A DNA stretch of 14,864 nt from NCBI GenBank assembly GCA_029339195.1, contig JAPTJF010000770.1, positions 1-14,864 on the forward strand, in the 5' to 3' direction. Position 1 is the first letter of the stretch, and every line of letters starts with the position of its first letter. This document shows positions 9,501 to 14,864 of this stretch, one piece after another. Made by a program: the position numbers and the translations under genes. The stretch comes from Micractinium sp. NFX-FRZ (taxonomy: Eukaryota; Chlorophyta; Trebouxiophyceae; Chlorellales; Chlorellaceae). The notes below the pieces were generated by a model. The model was not told the origin of the DNA. It did not search any database and worked only from the letters and a program-made list of their open reading frames with translations.

Positions 9501-10478
9501 TGCCTCCGGCATGTCTTGTTGGTGGCCCTGGCTGTGTGCCTGCCAGTCCCACCGTCTGTGCACCCCACTTCTCCACCCTGCCTCCGAGCAGGCGCACCAG
9601 GCGGCGATGGGCGTGGCGGATGTTCAGCTGCGGCTGACCCCCCTGGAGGAGGTGTTCCTCAACGTGGCGCGCAAGGCAGAGCTGGAGCACGCACAGGTGG
9701 GATGAGGTGCTGGTACTACACCATTGTTAGAAGGGTGGTACGAGCCTAGGGGGGCAACACGCGTTTATTTGCAACGTGGGTCGAACGGCAGAGCATGTGC
9801 AGGTGACAGGCTCGCGACGGCAGGGGCAGGGGTAGAGTTGGGCGGGGAGTGAAGCGCGCGTGGACAGTGCACCTCGGAGCATGGGTAGTTCTGTGTACTG
9901 TGCAAGCTGTGCTGCTTCCTCACCTCACCTTCCCTCTCCGCTCCCTGCTGTGCTCTTCCGATGGTGCTGCAGCTGGCGGGGCACAAGGAGGCTCTGCCAC
10001 TGGCTGAGGAGGGGGTGACGGTACAGGTGCCCATCGGAGCCGAGTTCATCCAGTCGCCAGGTCAGCACCCGCATGACCGCAGCAGGCACAGCACTGCGCT
10101 GTGCTTTGTCCGCCCGACGCCCGCCGTGCCTCCTGGTTGATGCATGCATATCATACAACTGCCTTAGGGCTTCAACATTGTTATGTGGTTGGCGTCATTG
10201 CCCGCCTATCCACACACTGTGCCCGCTCACCTCCCCGCCCCCCGCCCCGCCCTGCAGCCGGCCACCTGTACCACATCCGCTGGGGGCAGGACCCAGACAC
10301 GGGAGAGCTCAAGCTGCAGGACTACTGGAGGGACCCGCTGAGCACTGCGGCAGCTGGCGCCACCGCTGCTACAGACAACGGCGCAGGGGACACCGAAGGA
10401 GCAGTCACTGAAGCAGCAGCTTCTGTGGCCCAACATGTCGACGTCAGCAACGGCGACAGGGGCGTGGGCAGTGTGTGA
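344..10478 (+). CDS. ABC transporter subfamily A (half-size, ABCA/ATH-like), 28 exons, 1262 aa
   Basis: ABCA proteins use ATP to move lipids or other hydrophobic substrates across or between membrane leaflets; the substrate here cannot be told from sequence. The layout is TM1 (about 109-126), a large extracytoplasmic loop, TM2-TM6 (about 400-626), a linker, then one nucleotide-binding domain: Walker [10 protein letters not shown] (805-813), Q-loop Q854, signature [11 protein letters not shown] (906-916), Walker [14 protein letters not shown] (926-938, catalytic E931) and H-loop H961. The GVCPQ-FD-LWE-LTGREHL block, YLD-VLP-GVR-P and LEEVFL-ARKAELE are ABCA hallmarks. As one TMD plus one NBD it is a half transporter, so it should dimerise. 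At 1262 residues it is longer than typical plant half ABCAs because of low-complexity insertions. ATG 344 is the first ATG on this strand in the window; M52 (497) is an alternative. All 28 exon joins keep frame. The family is certain; exact orthology is not. Confidence 0.94.
701..1113 (+). other. ABCA exons 2-3: ABCA N-terminal signature and TM1
   Basis: Exons are 701-786 and 1031-1113. They encode [17 protein letters not shown] followed by a hydrophobic helix (about 109-126) ending in WGVD. The (L)-RKN-L--R-WKT pattern just before TM1 is characteristic of ABCA proteins. Exon 2 ends in phase 2 at a GC donor and exon 3 in phase 1 at gtgggt. The frame is restored exactly at both joins, giving R102 and V130. 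Confidence 0.9.
787..1030 (+). other. GC-AG intron (ABCA intron 2)
   Basis: Exon 2 ends ATCAG|gcaagc, a strong GC-type donor, and the acceptor is ctgtgcag. No usable GT donor exists nearby: reading on through the donor meets an in-frame TAA within six codons. Joining at the GC restores RKNLLIRGRAWKT, so the call rests on frame and on family conservation. Confidence 0.88.
1389..2772 (+). other. ABCA exons 4-7: large extracytoplasmic loop
   Basis: Exons are 1389-1531, 1780-1911, 2101-2505 and 2708-2772 (residues about 130-377). ABCA proteins have a long loop between TM1 and TM2, exposed outside the cell or in an organelle lumen. Recognisable pieces are [18 protein letters not shown] and [12 protein letters not shown]. 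Possible N-glycosylation sites are N207, N233, N277, N286, N338 and N374. Exon 6 carries a Gly/Ala/Pro/Thr-rich low-complexity block (about 237-330) that inflates the loop. Confidence 0.88.
2785..2858 (+). repeat. 17-bp direct repeat in ABCA intron 7
   Basis: GCAGCATGCCTGCCTGG occurs at 2785-2801 and again at 2842-2858, 57 bp apart. Between them, 2820-2835 is identical over 16 nt to 3792-3807 in exon 10. All of this lies inside the intron 2773-3033. Confidence 0.85.
3264..3287 (+). repeat. Copy of an exon 8 segment inside ABCA intron 8
   Basis: This 24-nt stretch matches exon 8 positions 3092-3115 at 23 of 24 bases. In the exon frame it reads GQIAPTFL, against GQFAPTFL in the exon, then continues KYIR and a stop. 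It sits 172 bp downstream of the original. Confidence 0.8.
3656..3676 (+). repeat. Degenerate copy of the exon 10 start inside intron 9
   Basis: This stretch matches 3763-3783, the splice-acceptor G plus the first 20 nt of exon 10, at 18 of 21 bases with no gaps. It lies 107 bp upstream of the original. The AG of the acceptor is not preserved. Confidence 0.5.
4841..4870 (+). repeat. 15-bp tandem repeat in ABCA intron 13
   Basis: CAGCTGGTGTGCCGT is followed directly by CAGCTGGTGTGCTGT, with a third weaker unit after it. It lies close to the donor of intron 13 (4828-5109). The 3' part of the same intron, about 4995-5105, is unusually A-rich for this locus. Confidence 0.85.
5901..6263 (+). other. 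ABCA exon 16: Ala-rich linker and start of the NBD
   Basis: The exon begins after CCTGCAG and ends at AAG|gtgcgg, both phase 0 (residues 654-774). It encodes a long cytosolic linker with a basic stretch EEQLRQRRR (682-690) and an alanine-rich segment (713-738). It then opens the ATPase with [13 protein letters not shown] (762-774), which fits the first beta strand of ABCA nucleotide-binding domains. The linker is much longer than usual and looks unstructured. Confidence 0.88.
7249..7333 (+). repeat. Duplicated 3' splice-site region in ABCA intron 19
   Basis: The segments 7249-7284 and 7296-7333 share 25 of their first 27 bases (both start CTGTGCCTGCTGTGC), and both end in TAG. The second TAG is the acceptor used for exon 20. 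Use of the first would add 49 nt and bring an in-frame TGA at 7336-7338. Confidence 0.75.
8505..8547 (+). repeat. Degenerate copy of the exon 23 end and its donor in intron 23
   Basis: The stretch parallels 8382-8430, the H-loop part of exon 23 plus its donor. The first 26 nt match at 18 positions. After a 7-nt deletion, TGGGGGACAGGTGGG is identical over 15 nt. In frame, LATRSTEEG mirrors LTTHSMEEA of the exon. The reading frame stays open from exon 23 through this copy. Confidence 0.6.
9244..9299 (+). repeat. Truncated duplicate of exon 25 with its own acceptor, in intron 24
   Basis: After cccgcag, the 28 nt at 9244-9271 match the start of exon 25 (9342-9369) at 25 positions and enter in the same phase. 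The copy reads DKSMDYLYF where the real exon has DESLDYLHF. It then diverges and stops at TGA 9297-9299. I see no donor that would join it in frame to exon 26, so it is not part of the main CDS. Confidence 0.8.
9342..10478 (+). other. ABCA exons 25-28: C-terminal regulatory region and stop
   Basis: Exons are 9342-9424, 9592-9696, 9973-10060 and 10258-10478; the stop is TGA 10476-10478. [13 protein letters not shown] and [19 protein letters not shown] followed by ARKAELE are typical of ABCA C-terminal domains. VPIGAEFI and LYHIRWGQD resemble the tail described for plant and protist ABCA half transporters. The last 45 or so residues are Ala/Thr/Asp-rich and look disordered. Confidence 0.9.
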
Positions 10479-10565
10479 GGGAGCCCGTCTCGTCAAGGAA
10501 GCTGATCAGCACCGAGTCCCCACTATTTTATCTTTGAGGTGCCTCCACTACTCGCACACCATTTG

Positions 10566-10570
10566 TGTAA
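10566..10570 (+). terminator. TGTAA polyadenylation element of the ABCA gene
   Basis: TGTAA, the usual chlorophyte polyadenylation element, starts 88 nt after the ABCA stop codon. No other TGTAA lies between the stop and this site. Cleavage would be expected 10-20 nt downstream. Confidence 0.7.
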
Positions 10571-10989
10571 GGGCCGCTGTCCTTGCCCTGTCTCTCATAT
10601 GAAGTACATCACTGTCTGTGCTTAATTTCCTGTGTACTCTTGCGAGACGGCTCTAGCACAGCACCTTAGGGAAAGTCCTAGGGCAGCCCTGCGGACCGAG
10701 GGAGAGCCGGCGCCCGCACGCAGGGCGAGCAAGGAAGGCGGGAACGACGAGCCTCCCATGCAAATTTGTGACTGGTTGATGGGTGCGAGCTTGTGAGACG
10801 TTTCACATCCATGGGTGCTTGAGCATCATCGCACCTTCGCTGCTGTGTATGCACATGAGCAAGCTCTGCCGGCGCACTTGGCTGATGGGCGCCTCGCCGG
10901 CACAGCAGGCGCAGCAGAGCGCATTATCATTGCTTGCCGCACTGACGTCTCCCTGCCCTCTTTGCAACTACTGTCAACATACGCTCGAC
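10571..10989. other. Intergenic region between the ABCA gene and the small secreted-protein candidate
   Basis: No conserved coding signal was seen. The frame preceding ATG 10990 is open back to a GTG at 10783, and this upstream part lacks coding character. It probably contains the promoter and leader of the next gene, but no clear core promoter motif is visible. Confidence 0.4.
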
Positions 10990-11608
10990 ATGGGCGCCAA
11001 AACAGCCGCTGTGGCTGTTATCGTGCTCTGCCTGAGTGCAGCGCTCTCGCGAGACTCCTTCAAGCCTGAGTCGCTGCACCGCCTCAAGGGCTACACAGCC
11101 AAACTCGCTCCCCGCATCCTGCAGGTGGGCGCTGCTGCCGCATTTAAACAGTAGCCGCCGCCGCCGCCGCTCAGCACTGCTGGCGACGGCGCTTGCGGCG
11201 CGCTGTGCCTTCTGGGACTCACGCACTGCTCAATTTCGGCACTGCAACCATGCACCAGGTTAACGTGACTTTCTCTCTGTGCGTAAATTCACGTAAGCGG
11301 CTGTGGTGAGGGCCGAGGGAGAAGTGCAGGCAGGGGCAACGGGGGTGGGTGGATATCTACCGATAGTGGGTGGGGCGGGGTGAGTGGGTGAGTCACGGGT
11401 GGGGTGGGGGTGAGACTCAGGCTGGTGCAGAGGCTGGTAGCCCTCCCCGTCAGCGCTAAATGACAGCAGCTCCACGCCCCCGTCCAGCACCTCTGCCACC
11501 TCGTACAATGTCACCGCAAACTGGGCGCAAACGGTAGACAGCGCTGGTGTCTTCAAGGCGGAGGCAACGCGATGGGCTCTCCTTCAAACCCCATGTAGAG
11601 GTTTCTAG
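10990..11608 (+). CDS. Candidate small secreted glycoprotein, function unknown (3 exons, 107 aa, 3' end uncertain)
   Basis: Proposed exons are 10990-11124, 11259-11292 and 11454-11608, with donors CAG|gtgggc and CAC|gtaagc and acceptors caccag and ccccgtcag. All joins keep frame. The protein opens with a signal peptide, MGAKTAAVAVIVLCLSAALS. It has three N-x-S/T sites (N47, N59, N75) and a Ser/Thr-rich stretch before SYNVTANWAQTVDSAGVFK. I recognise no family. The G-rich 5' half of intron 2 supports the plus strand, matching the ABCA introns. The weak points are a 34-nt second exon, a last exon ending in doubtful sequence (PCRGF then TAG 11606-11608), and no TGTAA nearby, so further exons may exist downstream. 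An open frame on the other strand (11556-11260) competes with exon 3. Confidence 0.42.
11154..11170 (+). repeat. (GCC)5 microsatellite
   Basis: Five GCC units plus a partial unit, inside the proposed first intron of the small secreted-protein candidate. Confidence 0.85.
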
Positions 11609-12559
11609 AGGTTTCCAGAAGCTGACAGAGATTTCCGCGCCCGCACTTACAGGTATACTAAATGCGCATCGTGGGTTTCCTCTGTGATAGTCTCCTGTGC
11701 TTCTCCTCCCAGTCCGCTCCCCTGCCACCAGTGGCGGTTGCCGTCTGCCCTGCGGCCAGCTCACCCTCCACTGCTGCCGATCGGCATCACCCTTACCCCG
11801 CTTGGTTGTGGGCTGTTTTCACTGCCCGGCAAGAAGAGGGAGTCTGGTCACTCTAGTCACACAACTCGTGGTTGCACTGCCACTAGCATCAACCAGAACA
11901 GATCGCGCCAACCGCACAACTTCTGGCCCCCGGCAAGTTTGACCGACGAGGCAGATTCTGGCATCCTAATCCAAAGCCGCCCCGATCTGTGCACTTGCAC
12001 ACAGCTATTTCTTATTCTTACAAGGTCGGTGTACAAACACCGCCCATGCACACAGTCCCGTAAAAGGCAAAGCAGGTGCAACCAAGGCAAGCACTAGGAC
12101 GTGCAGAGGCAAAGGTGCTAAGGCGGATGGGGGCAGGTGCGGCCGGCATGGCATGTGCCGTGTGGTTGGCCAGGGCGCGGAGAAAGAGGGGATTGGCGGA
12201 CGAATGGATGATGCAATGCAGACAAACCAAGCAGAGGAGGAGAGGTAAGGTGGTGGTGGCGTGACGTGTGGTGGAAGGGGACGAGAGCGTGATGGACGGG
12301 AGTGGCAGCCATGCAGCAAGGGAGAAGGTCAAGGAGGACTTAAATTGTGGAGAAAGTGAAGGTAGCTATCACTACGAATTCTGTGTGGCAAGAATTCAGA
12401 AACAAAATGGACGGCCTAGGAAAGAAAGAGGTGTAAGCCGTCCGCAGCGACGCAACTGCGAGCGGCACAGCTGCGAGCCGCTGTGTTGCGGCAACACTTG
12501 CTGCTGCCGCTGTGTCTCAGGTAGCAACCAATGCACCTCGTCCGCTGCTCCCAAACCTG
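11609..12559. other. Convergent intergenic region, probably 3' untranslated sequence of both flanking genes
   Basis: This stretch lies between two converging genes. There is a possible acceptor at 11712 (cctcccag) followed by open frames to 11856 or beyond, which could be a further exon of the plus-strand gene; I could not fix a phase. About 12340-12440 is A-rich and non-coding in appearance. TGTAA occurs on the plus strand at 12432-12436. Confidence 0.4.
12018..12022 (-). terminator. Candidate TGTAA polyadenylation element of the minus-strand gene
   Basis: TTACA on the plus strand reads TGTAA on the minus strand, about 540 nt after the stop of the minus-strand gene. A 3' untranslated region of that length is plausible in green algae. 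Not confirmed. Confidence 0.4.
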
Positions 12560-14182
12560 TCACTGCTGCTGCTCCAGTTCCAAAGAGGTATGCTGCGGCA
12601 GCGGCAGCGGTGGCAGTGGCGGCTGCCTGGGCGTCAACGGAGCATCCCCGCTGCCGCTACCGCACTGCTGCTGCTGCTGCTGGGCGTGCTGGGCCTCCCC
12701 CAAACGCACGTCTCCTGCTGCCGCTGCTGCCCCTGCACCGCCCAGGCTGGCACCAGACGCCGCCTGCATGCCCCTCGATTGGTACTGCTGCTGAAGGCGC
12801 TCGACTTTCAAGCTATACGACTGCTCAAGCAGCTCCGTCTACAAGAAGCAGGCAGGCAGGCAGGCAAGAGTTTGGCCAGGCAGCTCCCGAGGCAAGACCA
12901 GTTCCAGGCCGGGCAAGGCACGGTTTTATTGATGGCCAGGGTGCCAAGTGCCTATAAGAGCGCACTCCGAGCTGCCCCAAAACAGACCACATCCACGCTT
13001 GCCAGCGCACCATCTGCACCCACCCCACCCGCTCCTCACCGCCCCACCTTAAACATCCATTCTGCACACTTGCTGCACATGTCCAGTCGTGGCGGCTGCT
13101 GCTGCAGCGGCTCGGGCAGGTCGAGGTGCAGGGCGGGCTGAACTGCAATGACAGCCGGGCGCCGGGCCTCTGCTGCGGCGAGCTCCTCCACTATCTGCGG
13201 CGCGGGCGGGGCAGGGAATGTCGTGCTGACTAGGAAACACATGCACACGTACAAATGGCAAGGCTGCGCATCAAGGGGGAAGATGGGCAGGGTGGGAGCA
13301 AGACAGTGCAGACAGACGGGCAGGAGGGCAGGAGGCGTCCGGCAACCCTTCGGCGTGCGCTGTGCTTTTAGACGGCGGTGGCACGAGAGCTGCAGCAGCA
13401 GCCAGCAGTGCAGGCAGTTGGTTGCAGCCACAGAGATGATGGCAGCAGACCGGGTAGTGGCAACGGAGGAGGCAGCGGAGGAGCAGGCAGTGGGAGCGGT
13501 GCAGGGTCCAGCGGAGGAGGAGGTGGTGGCAGCAGAGCAGGCGGCGGCAGCGGCAGCTGAAGCCAGCACCCAACCTGCCCATGCCACTTGCACCCCACGG
13601 AAGTGGCAGCTGCCATGCAACCACTGCCAGCGCTTCACCACCCCATGCCCCACCTGTTGGATGTACTGGCAGGTGTAGTCGTGCAGAGCCCGGTACGATG
13701 CAGCCACGCGCTGCAGCACCCATCCATTCGCCGAGCAGCACCCGTCGGTGCTGCCGCGCTCAAAGTCGGCGGCACGGTGGGCATACTTGTGCGCCCTGGC
13801 CTGCAAGGCGTAATGCAGGTGTGCAGCAATTCAGGTGATAAGCTGCATGCAGGATATAGCTCAGGTCAGAGATGCAGCTCTGAGATGCAGCTCAGCTCAG
13901 TGCTTCTGGCTCTTGCCGCCGCCCTGTTACGGCGCTCTCGCCGCCGCACCGCACCCACCGACCCACGGGCAAAGGCCCCACCTGTGCGTTCTCCAGCTGG
14001 CGCTTGCGATAGCCAACGCGCAGTGTGTGCACGAGCTCCGCATCTCTCTGCCCCGGAGGCTTCCTGAGTTCTTTGTTGAGCAGAGCGGAAAGGCGGGCCT
14101 CCTCCAGCACAGCCGCGTGCGTGCCGGGGGCCGGCTGGCCTGAAACCAGCCCAGAGAGCCACCCAAGCCAAGCCGGGGCCAT
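12560..14182 (-). CDS. Uncharacterised protein with CxxC pair, short coiled coil and low-complexity tail (4 exons, 257 aa)
   Basis: Exons read on the minus strand: 14182-13982, 13800-13654, 13194-13048 and 12838-12560. All joins are phase 0, with donors CAG|gtgggg, CAG|gtgggg and AAG|gtgggg and acceptors ttgcag, ccgcag and tgtag. Start context gccATGg is good; an in-frame ATG at 14302 would add 40 residues. Visible parts are an N-terminal MAPAWLGWLSGLVSG, a charged helical region LLNKELRKPPGQRDAELV, cysteines C88, C89 and C111, and CSKC (156-159). TELLEQSYSLKVERLQQQY (166-184) looks like a short coiled coil. The tail is low-complexity (Ala run, Q218-223, PPLPPLPLP). I do not recognise the family and assign no function. 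It converges on the gene to its left. Confidence 0.68.
12665..12682 (-). repeat. (CAG)6 microsatellite coding a glutamine run
   Basis: Six CTG units on the plus strand encode Q218-Q223 of the minus-strand protein. Coding-frame CAG runs vary easily in length. Confidence 0.85.
12848..12863 (-). repeat. (CTGC)4 pyrimidine-rich run before the last acceptor
   Basis: On the minus strand this tetranucleotide run supplies a pyrimidine-rich tract just upstream of the acceptor cttcttgtag that begins the last exon of the uncharacterised gene. It supports the strand assignment. Confidence 0.8.
13195..13653 (-). other. Long intron (459 nt) of the uncharacterised minus-strand gene
   Basis: This is the longest intron in the window. 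Around 13440-13560 it is purine-rich on the plus strand (GGAGGAGGCAG-like repeats), so pyrimidine-rich on the transcribed strand. Both strands are open there in several frames, translating to Gly/Ser- or Cys/Leu-rich low-complexity sequence, which I attribute to simple sequence and not to an exon. Confidence 0.55.
13869..13893 (-). repeat. 12-bp near-tandem repeat in the first intron of the uncharacterised gene
   Basis: GAGATGCAGCTC occurs at 13869-13880 and 13882-13893, followed by a partial CAGCTCAG. It lies within intron 13801-13981. Confidence 0.85.
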
Positions 14183-14636
14183 GGCGCCGCTGGCCAGCGA
14201 GAGCGAGGCGCGTGAGGGTGCAGAACTATCTAGTAACTGTGCAAGCAAGCACGGTTCGCTGTTCAAAGGACGGTTCAAAGAACTATCTAGCAACTGCGAC
14301 ATCGCATTGACATGCGTCGGCGACACCTCGCCAGCCCTCTTGGAGGGGGCCAGCTTGGACGGCGGCGCCGGGCTGACGCGGCATGACGAGGCGGCGGGCA
14401 GAATTATTTGCTGTTCCTCAAGGCCTGGACATAGGGGTCTCCCCCCAACCCCCACCCGCCAAAAAACACCCTTTGCCTGTCACTTGCTCCCTATGCCTTT
14501 CAATTCAGATTGGGATGAGCTGCCCTCCATGCAAAGCCCCACACACGGCCCCGCCCCACACAACCCACACTGCCAGCTCAACAGGGTCAGAGGATGGCCT
14601 TTCGCAGGTGCCAGCATAGTGTGCACGTGCCTTATC
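14183..14636. other. Upstream region of the uncharacterised gene, possibly a shared divergent promoter
   Basis: The minus-strand frame stays open back to 14455, so part of this may be coding if the upstream ATG at 14302 is used. Beyond about 14400 the sequence is C-rich with an A-run (about 14461-14466) and no conserved coding signal. No clear promoter element was seen. Confidence 0.35.
14223..14296. repeat. 17-bp direct repeat 5' of the uncharacterised gene
   Basis: GAACTATCTAGTAACTG (14223-14239) recurs as GAACTATCTAGCAACTG (14280-14296), one mismatch, 57 bp apart. TTCAAAG also occurs twice between them. If translated from the upstream ATG 14302, each copy encodes QLLDSS. Confidence 0.88.
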
Positions 14637-14647
14637 ATGCCACAGGA

Positions 14648-14864
14648 ATGTGCTGGCTCCGCCACATTTCCACCCTGCTCTCCGCTCCCTGTCGCCGACG
14701 TTTGGCTGCCCGCTGCCATGTGCCGCCCCCGCCTGTCCTGCCTGCTGCGGCCCACCGTGCCCCGCTGCCACGGCTCGCAAGGTGCCATGGAAGCCCTGTT
14801 GGTTCCTCATCACGACCGCAGGTGCCGCCACAGGTTCGTCCTGGCTTTCGACAGCTCCGGGTGC
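14648..14864 (+). CDS. Possible 5' exon of a gene running off the window (transit-peptide-like N-terminus)
   Basis: From ATG 14648 the frame is open to the window edge. It encodes a Ser/Ala/Arg/Pro-rich, acid-poor start (MCWLRHISTLLSAPCRRRLA), which resembles an organelle transit peptide. A second frame from ATG 14637 is also open to the edge, so the choice is weak. Without the rest of the gene there is no domain evidence. Composition alone can mimic this in GC-rich DNA. Confidence 0.2.
   Translation, partial: MCWLRHISTLLSAPCRRRLAARCHVPPPPVLPAAAHRAPLPRLARCHGSPVGSSSRPQVPPQVRPGFRQLRV

Noticed and set aside
12268..12957. 229-codon plus-strand open frame overlapping the uncharacterised minus-strand gene
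   Set aside because: It crosses the A-rich 3' region and then low-complexity Ala/Cys/Arg sequence, which is the complement of the Gln/Pro/Ala-rich last exon. The minus-strand model has consistent splice sites.
13378..13560. Gly/Ser-rich open frame on the plus strand
   Set aside because: It reads simple purine-rich repeats inside an intron of the opposite-strand gene.
1..14864. Transposon, CRISPR array, tRNA/rRNA or prokaryotic operon
   Set aside because: I saw no transposase-like frame, long terminal or inverted repeats, regular repeat-spacer units or RNA gene core; the gene structure is that of a spliced eukaryotic nuclear locus.

Overview
The window looks like nuclear DNA of a GC-rich chlorophyte green alga, most likely trebouxiophyte and Chlorella-like. 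The evidence is its strongly GC-rich codons, very dense introns of about 140-300 nt with G-rich 5' halves and pyrimidine-rich 3' halves ending mostly in CTGCAG, and a TGTAA polyadenylation element, which is typical of chlorophytes. There are no bacterial operons, rRNA or tRNA genes, CRISPR arrays or recognisable transposons. The species assignment is inference.

Positions 1-10570 hold one large plus-strand gene. I resolved it by hand into 28 exons (344-10478) that join in frame throughout and encode 1262 residues. The product is a half-size ABC transporter of subfamily A: one transmembrane domain with a large extracytoplasmic loop after TM1, then one nucleotide-binding domain with every expected motif, then the ABCA-type C-terminal region. 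All introns are GT-AG except intron 2, which is GC-AG. A TGTAA element lies 88 nt after the stop.

Positions 10990-11608 hold a tentative three-exon plus-strand gene for a small secreted, probably N-glycosylated protein of unknown function; its 3' end is uncertain. Positions 14182-12560 hold a minus-strand four-exon gene for a 257-residue protein of unknown function, with a CxxC pair, a short predicted coiled coil and a low-complexity Ala/Gln/Pro-rich tail. These two genes converge. A possible divergent gene with a transit-peptide-like start may begin near 14648 and run off the window.

I found no new defence, mobile or biosynthetic system. The most unusual signal is in the ABCA introns. Several carry short degenerate copies of the neighbouring exon or splice-site sequence about 50-170 bp from the original (introns 8, 9, 19, 23 and 24). 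The clearest is a duplicate of the start of exon 25, with its own acceptor in the same phase, which would lead to a premature stop. These look like relics of local tandem duplication, or poison splice sites.
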